Assembly: GCA_050084985.1 (NCBI GenBank)
Contig: JBITNC010000001.1
Span: forward strand, 163,184,001-163,248,000
Length of the DNA: 64,000 bases
From: Nageia nagi
Lineage: Eukaryota; Pinophyta
Direction of reading: 5' to 3'
Shown: positions 48,193 through 60,493 of the stretch, piece after piece
Position numbering within the stretch: the first letter of the stretch is position 1
Layout of the letters: each line of letters starts with the position of its first letter
Translations under genes and position numbers: made by a program
The notes under the pieces: generated by a model
What the model saw: only the letters and a program-made list of their open reading frames with translations
Database searches by the model: none
What the model was told of the DNA's origin: nothing

Positions 48193-48456
48193 GTTGTCCA
48201 TCCAGCTCCTGGCAACACAAATGGCACACTTGTTAATGCAATCCTCCATCATTGTGAGCTTCCATCGGTAGGATGCTTAAGTGATCCTACCATCCATGAA
48301 CTTGATGATGAAAGTGATGCAGAGATTCAGATCTGTCCTATAAATTGCAACATTGGACCTTCGACCATTCCTTCAATCAGTGCTGGGTCTAGAGTGCGAC
48401 CAGGCATTGTGCATAGGTTAGATAAAGGAACAAGTGGCTTGCTTGTTGTAGCTAAG
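48193..48456 (+). CDS. RNA pseudouridine synthase, exon 3 (catalytic motif)
   Basis: 88 codons, phase 0 on both sides, bounded by ctcacag| and aag|gtaaat. It begins VVHPAPGNTNGTLVNAILHH, has an acidic insertion of about 45 residues, and ends RPGIVHRLDKGTSGLLVVAK. The HRLDKGTSG motif contains the catalytic Asp of the RluA/RluD family, intact here. The rest of the domain (about 150 residues in relatives, including the R-T-H-Q-I-R motif) was not found before the window end, so either later exons lie beyond 64000 behind a third intron of more than 15 kb, or the gene is truncated. Confidence 0.9.
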
Positions 48457-49205
48457 GTAAATAACATTTCCTTCACACATGCACTTAACAGTAAATATAG
48501 ACAAGCTTACCAATTTACTATTTTATTGATATTCTTTGCTTCAAGAGGCTAGTGGAATGAAGCAAGCATCTCTCTTAAGATCATAATTTTTAAGTTAGAA
48601 GTAGCAAATCAAAGAACAAGAAAAAAGTTAATAGTGCTGTTCATGTTGAATAAAATATAACTGTATTTTGAAGAAAATGGTAATTTGGTTCAGGCACCTG
48701 ACCAGCCATAGAATTTGCTGTACAACCATTTCATAATAATAATCTTTAGAGATGTGATAGCATTCTGTTCATATTATGCAATTACTTGTTAAAGTTCTTC
48801 CACCTTCCACCTACTGAACATTCCTAAGTTAATAGATAACCTCTATTATGGATACTTTGTCAAAACACATTAATATGCCTTAGTTTTTCATGTTATGCAT
48901 GGACACATCTCAAATACAACATAAACATTTTGACATATGTCAACAATGCTCACTTTGTCTTGTAGCCTTATTTTTAATTCCTTAAGAATAAATCTATGGA
49001 AACAATTCTGGGCTTGTATTTTGGGAAACGTAGTCTTAATTCTTCATTCTTTAAGAATAAGTTAAATGAAGCAATTCTAGGCTTTTATTTCCTAAACAGT
49101 TTGGAGATGATGTCAGCTAGCCACCCCCAAAAGTTTTTGTCCAGTAATAAGTTCTCATTCCATAAAGCTGGAACTTAACTGTGATGACACTGGCATAAAA
49201 GCTAC

Positions 49206-49385
49206 CAGAAGCCTGGGAAAATGCAAAAGGTTGGAACTTTCACGAGTCAACCACAACATTCCTTTCTCTAAGTTTCAATCCTTCAGAATAGCCAACAGAC
49301 GCCTGAGATAGTGCAAGGCTGGAACTTGAATGAGTCGACATCAGCATTCTTTCCTCGAAGTTCCAACCCTCCAAAGAATATCAAA
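49206..49385. repeat. Two tandem copies of a 90-bp unit
   Basis: The first copy begins cagaagcctggg (49206), the second cagacgcctgag (49296). Both continue with tgcaa, ggctggaact-like, gagtc and aagtt.caa..ct words in the same order, with moderate divergence. Confidence 0.65.
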
Positions 49386-50366
49386 TCAATATCGGAGGTG
49401 CTAAATCCAGAATTAAGCCGACGTGTGCATGCAACTAATACATCACCTTTTGGATGAAGTCAGCATTGAAAAACCTCCTACATGTAAACTCATGCAAGCC
49501 TTGACATTGGAGTTCTTATTAAAGAGAATGATGTCAGGTCCTTGAAATATCCGATGGAAAAAAAAAGTAACAAAAGCACTGAGTTCGCATGATTAAGACC
49601 CCTAGATAATAAGGATCATTAGTTGACATGCTAGCTTAAATTGCCAACGCTGCTAGAAGACAAGGAAAACAAACTGATGTTGCAAGGCATGTGAACCAAT
49701 TGTAAACGGCTAAGGTGCAGAAATTACCAATTGTCTCAGCAGAAATCCACAAGGTTGCTTTGTAATTGATATGTAAACTAGTTTCCTGTTCATCATGTAT
49801 TTGACATGTTTCAGAAGATTTTAATTTTAGTAGTTTTAGATTCACTTCAACATTTTCGAAAACATTATAAAAGGGAACAAAGGTCTCTACATTAAAGGTC
49901 AGAAATTTTAGAGTTTGCCCTGTTGTAAACTAAGCTTGTATTATCTTTTAATATAATTCAAAGTTGTTTTACCTCTTCCAATTTGGGAGTTTCAGATTTG
50001 TTTATAAGCTTGTATGGGATTTAGTTAATACTTATGCTTCCTCTAGTGTTTGGTTGACTTCAATTGAAATCTATGTTTGTTAGGTGATGAGTCATTGTGA
50101 AGGTTGAATGCTAGTCTAGCTGAATCTGTGGTTATTATCTGTAACCTGTCCATCCGAAAATCTACCTTAAAGTAGATTGCCTTAGCGGGTGGTTTGATTT
50201 TTGTTTCTCTAACCCTATACATTTTGTTTTTTCAACCTTCAAAACCAAGCTATGATAAAGAGTGGACCTACTCCAAAGGTTGATTCGATTCAATATTGAT
50301 TCATCCAATGTCACTAGGATCAAGGGTGCAATTTGTTACCAAAGGCTGATCAACAATGTGCTTTTC

Positions 50367-52063
50367 TGGCACGCCTGTTGGGATAAGAACACATTTTTAT
50401 TTTCATTATAATATTCTAATCGGTCTTATTGGAGACTCCACTACAGGATTTGGATCAAAAGCTTATGATTACAGGATTCGAAGCTAAAAAGATAAAAAAA
50501 AATTTCCTAGTTATTTGTGTTACTCTAGTCTACTTGTAGAGTTCGAAGAAAAACCAGGTCGCTGTCACCTGTTAATAATTATGTCTACTCCTGTTCAAAA
50601 TCCCCATTGTTTCAAATAATGGTTGGTCAAGCTCTTAGGCTATATCCCAGTTGGAATAGCATCAGACCTCTTAATATTCTAAATCCCCATGAAATCCTAG
50701 GAGCTTCTTTGAAAGCTTTACCTATGTATGATGAAAGTGGGAAAATGGCATATGAACATTGCCAATATGTGGTGGCTTTGGCCATGATCCACAACATTAC
50801 ACATGAGGATGTGATTGTAAGACGACTTGCCCTGCCTTTCAGGGGCAAATTGCTAGCATGGTACAGCTCTTTAACGGATAACAATGTTAGTACTTGGGTT
50901 GAGTTAGCTGGACCATTCATTCAATTGAAATTGGGGATCCTTTCTCTCTCCTTACCCAGTTTACATCCCATTGAAAGGCATCACCAAGAGAACATTATAG
51001 ATTTCAATATCCAGTTCATCAAAACATGGAGAACAATTCCTCAGGAGGTAAAACCTCTGATTAGGAAAGCTGCCTCCAAGAATCGTAATGCCTTGCTTTC
51101 CAGAGATTGCTTAAGCCAATCAACAACCCTCTCTTCCGTTCCTCAACTCCATTGGACGCCTTACCTACCATCCTAACACAAAGAGTTTGTCATCTGTCGG
51201 CTATCCAAGCTGGAACCCTTCTAGCACTACCAACTTTGGAGCCTAAAGAAACCACGAACATGCAAGAGCTGAAGGCGGTAATCAATAATCTAACAAGCAA
51301 GATTACTGTAATGGAAAGACAAAATTCAGAGAAAAGTTTCAAAGGTTATTAGCAAAGGAGGCTTCCATATGTTAGAAAAGATCAAGGGGTTTCAATAAGT
51401 AATGTTGCTGGAAGGACAAATGCTATGGATGAAGGTTTGGAAGCTTAAACTTATACTTCTCTAGAAGAATAGTGGTGTCTAGCTTGCAATGATCCACACA
51501 ATACAGACATTTGTTTGGTCTATCAACAGCAGTGTTAGTTAGCTCAACAGAGATTGGAGAAAGCTGCTAAAGGAAAAGATCTGGTAGGAATTATCATTGA
51601 CCCAGATTGCAATTTTCTGGCTGAAGAATTAGATGTGTTTCAAGTACATACAAGATCTGGTAAGAGAGCACTTGGACCAAAACCTTAGAAAGCTTAGAAT
51701 CCCAAGATCCTTTCTTTTCTTCCAAAAAACCGGGTGGAAACAAGAGAGCAAGTCTTCAAAAAGCTACATTTTCCCTTGGTTACAAAAAAGTAGAGGAAAG
51801 AAGCAACTTAGCAACACCGGGAAAAGTTCTCCAACTCAATTCTAAGAGATAGAAAGCCTCTAGAGGCTTCTAGATAGTATAGATACAATATTGTGGAAGG
51901 AATGAAGAAAGATCCTTCAAGAGCGAGCATGTATGATGCTTTATTCATTCTCGGAAAAATCGATCTGCTGAGAGCATCATGGAAGGATCCTTTGATGATT
52001 AAATTGAATATTGGGCCTTACAATGGTGTCAGAGCTATAGTTCTTTCTCTTGGATCTCTATGA
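50367..52063 (+). mobile_element. Gypsy-C 5' fragment: primer site, gag, pre-protease region (decayed)
   Basis: A primer-site-like sequence tggcacgcctgttgggat lies at 50367-50384. From 50581 an ATG begins a gag that shifts frame near 50610. The open part 50607-51176 has a retrotransposon capsid domain (LALPFRGKLLAWYSSLTDNN, WVELAGPFIQLK). Further downstream, with stops, come FQVHTRSGK at about 51640 and YNIVEGMKKDPSRASMYDAL at about 51880, a block that precedes the protease in Athila/Tat-type gypsy elements. No protease, reverse transcriptase or LTR pair was found. The Athila/Tat assignment is an inference from the pre-protease block and the primer site. Confidence 0.65.
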
Positions 52064-53169
52064 GAGGTAGTTAGTTTATCAAATCTGAATATGACTCCAT
52101 TGTTCCAAATCTTCATATCTTTTGATTTGGTTATCCATTTTTAGTTCTGTAAAATGTTTTGGATACCTATTTCTGTCAAACTTACGTTGTTCGAATATCA
52201 TTAGCTGTCATGATCTATATCTTCCGCAGTTCGCTTTGGAATTTTTCAGTTATGGTGGGGTTTTCTCATATTTTTATTCACTACAACTGTTGTTTCTTGC
52301 CCATGTGGAATTTGCTGTTGTTGGTTGGTAACTTCATGTTGCAACTTGCAGCTGTTGGTGAAGAATTGATAATTTTTTTTAGAATTGGATTGGATTGGTG
52401 AGTTTTAAGTTTTTAACTCCTCCTCCTTGCTGTGTGGAGGTGTTGGTCATTCCTGATGTGCGGGCATTTTCTTCAAGGGGGTGGAGTTTTGTGTTGAGAG
52501 GAGATTGGCTAGTGTTTTGACAGCAACGCCAACTATGCCCTAGTCAACACTATTGACCACTGTTGTAGCAACATCGAGTTTCCTGAAATGAGGCTGCTGA
52601 CTGTACAGTACGCAGCTTCTTTTTATTTTTATTTTATTTTTTTTCCTTCATGACCAAATGATGGAAGATTTTGGATCGCACTGCGACTTGCGATTGTTGA
52701 CATAATCGTGTGCTGTTTTTGCTTCAATCATTGATTTGGAAATTTGGTACAGTTAGATGGAAAATCTGCCTAGTAGCTGTTTGCAAGAAATGTGCAGAGA
52801 TTTCGCCTGATCACACAACAATTCCGAATAGTAGAATGATTTGGATAGTAAGTTTTTTGATGAATCTGGATGCAGCCTATGTTTTTTTATTATGCACTGT
52901 TGGAAGTTATTAAAGAAACACAATCACTGACATCTGATCATTTGTTTTCAAATTATTGCCTTGAGTATTTTATTTTTGAAGCAAAGTGTATGCAAAGGTT
53001 CATGAAAAGACATCTTGAATCCGGTTATGAAGGTGATGTAGAGGACAATTGTGATGGTCATCTACATAAAAGGAGAAGATTAAGTTTTGAGTCTATTGAT
53101 TGTAATTTTTGATTTCATGGCATATATTTTTGAAGAAATATATTTTGAGGGCATTTTTTTTCTTGGAGA

Positions 53170-54300
53170 CATGTTTAAAGTTGAAAAACCCTCTCGTATT
53201 GATTTATCTCAACAAGTTTCTCAATTAGAAAGGCAACGTCAAGAAGCTTTGTCTGATTTTAATGTTGCCAATTATACTGCTCTTAAAAAAGATCTTGATC
53301 AAGCAAAATCAAGGTATGAATCTGCTTTGGAAAAAACAAAGCAAGAAGAAGAAAAGAAAAAGACAGAAAAATACGAGCAGAAACAGGAACAGTTATAAGT
53401 TATATATTGCAGAATCATCAAACATCCACTAGAATCTCCAAGAAAACAACAGTTTGCAGAAAGAGCAAAATGGAGAACATGACAGGATTGAGACATTAAC
53501 AAATTTTGTTGTAAAGGCTCAAAAAGAAATAGAAAATTTGTGTGTAGAAGAAGCAGCCTACCAGGAAGAAATGGAGTTTGAAAAATAATTGGAAAATTCT
53601 TTAGGATTTGATGAAAGAGAAAAATCTGTAAATACTCTTCTCAGTCCAGTAGGAATTTTTTGTATAAAGATCAAGGGTTATAAACCATATTTTCTTGATT
53701 GTCTCGTTGAAAAAGGCGGAGAAATAAGTATTACAAGGAAAAACTCTATACTCTTTGATTTATGGTATTCAGATTCAGAACAAACTAGCATTATTTTTAA
53801 CAATGTTCGAAAAACATCTCAAGTTTCAGTTTGGGAATCAATAAAAACAGTTTAAGTTAATCTAGTTTGAAATGCCTAAGTATGATATGCTTATTGGTCA
53901 TGATAACTTACAACTGTTATATCCGCTGCATCTATCAAAACTTGAAAAGGGAAGATTACAGTACTTAATGACTTTGTTATTCCTTTAAAATCTGAATATC
54001 AGAGTATTATTTCTTTAGATATTCCATCTGAAGAAAAGAATGTGTCCTGGATACAAGAGCATGTACATATGCATTCAGAAAACTTAACAGAAATTGTAAC
54101 TAAAGTAAAAAAGGATTTGTGCAGTGATGATCCTTCTGCATTCAGAGACAGGAAAGAACATTTTTGCAGAATTGATCTTCAATCAGAATTTAAATCAAAA
54201 GCTCACCTTATTAGATGTCTCCAAGCCTTCAAAAAGAATGTCAAGAATTTAAAATCCAATTTGAGATGACCATGGCTAAAATTGTCACAGCTCTGCACTC
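53170..54300 (+). pseudogene. Possible endogenous pararetrovirus-like or gypsy-like pol fragment (decayed)
   Basis: Plus-strand frames 53087-53398, 53589-53855 and 54042-54269, in different frames and broken by stops, give a Lys/Glu-rich coiled coil (from about 53170), a protease-like stretch (53650-53800), and a segment (54040-54300) resembling the spacer before reverse transcriptase in plant pararetroviruses. The usual protease D-T-G triad is not present; E-K-G stands at the corresponding place. No reverse transcriptase, movement protein or coat protein was recognised. Similarity was judged by eye only, and an unusual gypsy element is an alternative. Confidence 0.3.
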
Positions 54301-57300
54301 ATGAGTTAATTTATAATTCATTTTTCGAAGGTTTGGTTAAAAGACAATTTTAACCATTGTCTCCATTTTTAGACGATTTCAGACTTTGTCCTCAAGTCTC
54401 CATTTTTAGATGAAAAATAACTCAATGCAAGAAGATAATTTAAAACCCATTTAAGACATGTGTGCTAACACTCTTTCATTTATCTAAATTTGAATCTAAT
54501 GTAGGGATTATCATAAGTGAAGAAGATGCTTAGTGCAAGTGTTGTAATAAGCATGAATCACACATTGCCATTATGTACAATAAACTAAATCTATTAATAC
54601 GAATTGATATTTATCTAAATTGATTGGTCTTTAAAGCTAATACAATTATGGAATAGCTCCATACCATCTGCAAATTCATAATATATCATTCGATCAATCC
54701 ATTCATTTGAATTAGTCTTGCTTTTATAATTAAATCTTTTAGTTATAAACACATCTATAATAACTCAAAATAATATAGAATCAAAATGTTAAACTTAACA
54801 CGTTTCTTGTATCATTTGAGCTATTTCATTTGATAATTTTAGATTCTATTATTTTCTTTATCAATATGTTTTATAAGAAACCATCCCTTGTCAGTGACAA
54901 GGAAGATCGTCAACATAATTTTTCCCTCAAATCTTTCTTAATTAAATAGTTAGCTTGAACTTACATTCATAACCTATAATAAATTGAAGATTATACTACA
55001 ATGACAAATGAGTTTTCTCTCTTTGTCTTTACATAACATTAAATGAATATTGGATTTTAATTAGTTACCTTTGTGTTAGGAGTAATGAGTTTTTTCACAA
55101 ATAAATAGGTTTTAAAAGTTATTTAAATTTTATTTAATTGTTTCTAAATATAGATGAATTTTGATAAATAGTAAATATACACATGAAAACCTAACAAATA
55201 ATTGTATCCTATAGATTTGTATTATATTTGGGTATCCAATATGAATCCTTGTCTTTTTGCATTAAGAAATGTGAAGTGCTTGTCCTATCATGCACTAGAG
55301 TTGAAATGTTGGCATGTATCTTGAAACCTAGAGAAGAAATGATTTTTTGTCATTCATTTTGCTTGAAATCCTAAGCAGAGATTTTTGAACAATAGTTGTT
55401 TCTGATGATTAAAATTGTCTTTTTGCTTGGTTTTTTGTTTGCTTTTTGTGCATTGATGGATGTTGGCTTTCCTTTCTGGATTGTTAACTACTGTACTCTT
55501 CCTTTGGAAGATGCATCCTTATTTTCAAAATACCAACTTCTATAAAGCATCTAAGTGGATCCTTTTTTCATTCTCTTTCTCTAACGTACTAGGATACTTT
55601 TCTAAACTTGAACTAATTGCTACTCTACCCAAACTACTTTTTTTATAGTCTAATTATAATATGCTTCTAATTAGTTGCAATGATAACTGGATCATTTACT
55701 ACCTTGTTATTACTGACAGGAACCGTATTGTTATAAAGCAAGGAATTAGAGAAGCTTCTAGAGCCCCTTTGTGGAAATCTGACTTCATATTTGTGGATTT
55801 GTTTGACTAAGCTAAAGACTCATTGGCCTTCTAGCAGTTTTTTTTTTAATTCTGACATCTCTTTGCATTTTCTCTATTTTATCTGCTGAAACCTGGAATT
55901 GAAATGTCAACTCTCTACCTATAATCAGATGATTATATGAAAATCCCCGTTTTCCATAATAAAGGATGTGTCTTATTTGCAAGAAAGTAGGATATTTTGT
56001 GTTATCTTGCACTGTATTTAACTTTGGAAGCAATCTATAATCAATCTACTATGCCCTAGCTGCAAAGCATCGTAGTTGATACCGTTCTAAACCATTTCAG
56101 AAAGATTTATAAAAGGTTTATTGACCTTTCAAACCTTAGAAATCTTCGATGCAATTTATGATGGCAAAATACCAAATAAATTATTGTAGACACAAGCATG
56201 CCACATCAGCATTTTTCATGTCATTAGTTGTCTATAATGCTATTGGGAATATTATAATAACTAATGCTGGACAAAAATATGTTTACAGCCACACTATCTT
56301 CTGTTGTAGTTTGGTTAACACTATTCTTGCTTTGGCATGAATTTTACGGCTGATACTTCAGTTTCAACTTCACTTTGATTTTTACTTTATGGAGATCAAA
56401 AAGCTTTCAATGCCTTTTGTTGCTTCCCCTACTGTCATCACCATAATTCCCGAGTTCATGTAGAAGCTTATTTATGCAATTGGACGTAATATTATTGAAT
56501 GACATTGCTGCTTATCATTGTATCCTACATAATTTATTTGGAATAGTCCCACATGATTTATTTGATAAAGATACAAAACAATAACTGTACCTTTATTTGC
56601 ACAAAGACATATTCTAAAAAAAAACAATGACTGTGCAAAGAAAACAATGAACGAATTTTCTTGAACATTCCTAATATAAGAGTGTTCATGCAATTGAAAA
56701 GTTCTTTAAGAGTTTTTTGTTTTGTTTTGTATGGATTGAATTTTGAGAAATTAAAATATTTCTGCAATACAGGCTTCTTACTCTTGTTCCACATTCATGA
56801 TCATATGGTTTAAAAAGATTGCTCATTTGAATTCCCTTGTCTAAAAGATAAGTTGCATATTTGTTCCATCTTGATTGATCAACTCAAAGTAGACCATGAA
56901 AAATCATGATTGAATTGAATACAATTTTTTAGGGCTCATTATAACTCTGTTCTGCATTTGAAACGGTAAATGTTGTCATCCTAGTGAACCGTCTGTAACA
57001 AATACAACTACTGATTCTGATTCTCATTGGAATTACCAGTTTCTTCATTTCCAACTATGGAATTACAGCCACATTGAGTGCACCCTTCTTCAATAAGTAA
57101 AATAATTATGATATGTATTCAGCATTATCTTTTTTAGTTGATTGGGAAAGAGGGAGATCTTCAACCAAGCATATTAAGAAGGTAGCATTGATTAAAATGA
57201 AAGCGAAGTGGAATAGACACTCTGCTTTGTAATCTGTTTAGAACTAGAATGCAAATTGTTGTCAGGCCACCTTTTTTGAAGAAATTTTTGACTTTCATTT

Positions 57301-57634
57301 TTGTTGTTAATTAAGTTGCAACTTCATTGTTTTTCTATCTGATGCATACTTAACTGCCTCAATTCTTACATTTTAGTGCTTGAACATAACTTTCACAGCA
57401 ATAGAAGAGCAAACATACAAACTATCTATCAAGTCTATCCAATGATATATAAAAAAATACTCCCCCAGGAAACTGAAAAAGAAAAATTCCATACAAAAAC
57501 TAGAAAGTTTAAAATTCAATTGAATTTTATAAAATAAAAGATAATGAAATGGTATACAGTCTTCATAACATTATAATCTTATATTAGATAAATTTTGCTT
57601 CATATCAATCTTCAGAGCATTACATTGTTGTATA

Positions 57635-58313
57635 TGTAATGTCCCCATTTTTCTATTTTATTTTTGGCATTGTAATCCCACTTAAAATGCTTTAATTTAT
57701 TTATGTATAATAAGGGTGATCTGGGCGCCCCTTTTGTGCTAGGAATGTAATGTTTTAATGTTATAACTTAAGTGATTCGTTATGGTGGGCCCAACTCAAC
57801 ATCAAAATAGAACTTGTCTATAAAGTTATGTTGGGCGCCCAAGTTATGGTTAGCTTATCATTTTGTTATTACAATTTTATGTTGTGGGCTGCTCCCCAAC
57901 TCCACCATTGAGAAAGTTAGGAGATGTGCCCTAGTTTCTTGTTGTTTTCAGCTGTATTAGCTAGGTGATGTGCCCTAGTGTATGGTTGAAGAGGTGAATT
58001 CATTTCAGAATTCCTATTGGTTCTCAAATCTGTATTTTCTTTCAGTATTGGTGATCAAGGAAGTGTGACGCCCCATCTTGGGAGCTATTTTGTGCGATCC
58101 TCGGATTTTTAGGGATTCACGGATTTTAGGGGGGATGTTTCAAGAAAAACAAATTGCAGATTTGGATACCCTTTTGGCTGTTTAGTTTGTTTCACCTTTC
58201 AGAAAAATAAATAAAAATTTTTGTGGTGGTGTTTTTGTCAATTTTGTTATTTTTGGTAAGTTTCTGAGTTATATTCTGAAAATTTTCGAAATTGTAAATT
58301 TAGGGTCATCACA
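57635..58313 (+). repeat. 5' LTR of gypsy-D
   Basis: It begins tgtaatgtccccattttt and ends gggtcatcaca. It matches the 3' LTR except for small indels: the 3' LTR has agttacttaag where this copy has a shorter sequence at about 57774, and a longer G run. Confidence 0.93.
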
Positions 58314-58314
58314 G

Positions 58315-58327
58315 TGGTATCAGAGTT
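58315..58327 (+). other. Primer binding site of gypsy-D
   Basis: tggtatcagagtt, one base after the 5' LTR, is complementary to the 3' end of initiator tRNA-Met apart from the last bases. Confidence 0.9.
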
Positions 58328-58534
58328 TGGATCTTGACAGTCTATGGTTGGGTCAAGCATTTGTCAGTTGTGTATCTCAGTTTTAGGGTTTTTCAGACTT
58401 AGGGTTTTCAAAAAAAAAAATCATGGGTACTTTTAGTTTTAATGGTCAAGATTTTAGATATAGGGTTTTGAAGTGTTTAGTGTTACAGATTTGTGTGGGT
58501 TGTTTTCATGCAGAAAGGGCATCCTTACAACACC

Positions 58535-60405
58535 ATGGAGAACAAGGGAAACCCTAGTTTTCAGAACATGAATGAGCTGGATGGACAGGTGGGTGTTGAA
58601 GGCACTCAAACCATGAGTTTTTCTGAGAGACCTGAAGATGAAGTAGACAAAATTAGAGAACAGAGATTTGACAACATGTTGGACTTGTTGGGGAGAATCG
58701 CCAATAAGCTAGATTTGATAACTCCACAACCTCAAAACACCACGCAACATCAAAATCAGTCCCTAGACCATGCACAAGGGGAATCTTTTGCTAGAGCACA
58801 TTTTGTGGAGCCAAGGAGTGAGAAATCAGTCCCATACACTCCCTCACCCTTGCTAAAGCCCTCCAAAGCTTTGTTTGTGCAACCACAAGAATTTGAACCA
58901 CAAGATTTTGAGGGTGAAATTCATGATTTGTTCCTCAAATACCAAGCCTAAGATTCAGATTTTAAAGAAGAAGTCTCTTTTGAAAGCTACTTGAATATTT
59001 TTGGAAAGAAGAATAGAAAACACAAGCATGATGATAAGAGGAAGCTTCAACACAAGATCCAGGTTCCCATGTTTAGTGGGAAGGGGATTTCAGTGAGGGC
59101 ATGGATGCTGAAATTGCAAACATACTTTTTTATTTGCCCTATGACTGAAGAGGATGTAGTAAAATTTGGTATCCTACAACTTGAAGATTCAGCCTATGAT
59201 TGGTGGCAACATGGTCTCATCACACAAGGCCATAGTGGGGTTACTACCTTTGATGAATTCACTCAAAGGGTTTTGGACAGATTTGATAGGAAAGATGAGG
59301 AAGAATATTTCAGAGACTTGGCAACATTAAAGCAAATATCCACAGTTGAGGCTTATGTGGAGGAGTTTCAGTGATGGTGCCAAACATTTCTGACAAGATT
59401 ACTTTCCTCTTCATTGAAGGACTTTTGGAGCTCCTAAAAGGTTTGGTGAGGGCTTTTGAACCACCAAATTTGCAATCAGCCATAAGGAGAGCTCTTTCCT
59501 TGGAGAGTTCAGCATCCCCAAGGCCTAAATTTTCTACTGCACCACCTTATAGATCTAGCATGGTTGGTCTCCCACAAGCTTTCCCAAGGCCAAACAATTT
59601 TCAGCCAAGAAATCAGCCATATGCAAGCAGAAATCAGCCACAAAATCAAAGACCTTCAATGCTTACACCCCAAGGGAGAGATGATAGAGATGTGTTGAGA
59701 AGGAAGAAGCTATGTTTCAGCAGCAAAAACCCTTGGGTTCCAGGTCATAGATGCCAAGTTAAGGGTCAAATCCACTACGTAGAAGTTGTTTCAGATGATG
59801 AAAATGAATCTGATGTTGAATATGAGTCTAGTGAAGAGATAGAATTTGTTGACACTGAAAACTATGCATTGGCTGTCCAAAGTACTACCACTTTCATAGA
59901 AAATACAGCCATTGATACTGCTGCAATTTCATCTCACATTGTTGGTTTTTTGGGTTCTTTAAGTGGCATTAATAAATTCTTTACTATAAAAATGACTGGA
60001 AGTGTGTTGTGTCAAAGAGTTTTTGTTTTAATGGATAGTGGAGCTACTCACAATTTCATTGATGAAGGTTTGATAGCAAAGAAAAATCTGAAACTAGAAA
60101 CCATTCCTAGTTTCAATGTGATAACAGGGAATGGAGCACTCACTCCATGCAGCAGTTTGATTCACAAAGTAAAGGTGAATTTTGGTAATTTTTCTGTTCA
60201 AGAGGATTTCTTTGTTTTTCCTCTTGGAGAAGGACCCAATTTGGTGTTGGGAGTGCAATGGATATACACTCTAGGTGACTACACTACAAACCATCAAACT
60301 TTGCAACTCAAATTCAAGTCAAATGGCAAAGAGGTGGTGCTCCAAGGCATAAAGGAGCATGTTGTCCAAATTGTAACAGTAAAGAGAAAGGAGAGGGTTC
60401 TCTAA
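58535..60405 (+). pseudogene. Gypsy-D gag and protease, broken
   Basis: The likely start is the ATG at 58535 (MENKGNPSFQNMNELDG). An in-frame TAA at 58949-58951 is followed by the capsid domain in the same frame (VPMFSGKGISVRAWMLKLQ, DWWQHGLITQG, FDRKDEEEYFRDLATLKQ) up to a stop at 59372. A frameshift near 59370 moves the reading to the frame 59371-60405 (NISDKITFLFIEGL). The zinc knuckle reads CFSSKNPWVPGHRC; its second Cys is Ser. The protease triad is intact in VLMDSGATHNFID (about 60030), and the domain runs to LGVQWIYTLGDY. The frame ends at 60405. Confidence 0.92.
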
Positions 60406-60493
60406 AAAGAAGAGGTTTTATGGGCAGTAGGCATATTCCTCATGAAAAGGTAAAAATTCTAGGGCTGAAATTGACTTTTCTTTTCATTCTAGA

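Noticed and set aside
55735-55800. Possible later exon of the pseudouridine synthase in intron 3
   Set aside because: No RluD-type sequence and no acceptor in the right frame could be read.
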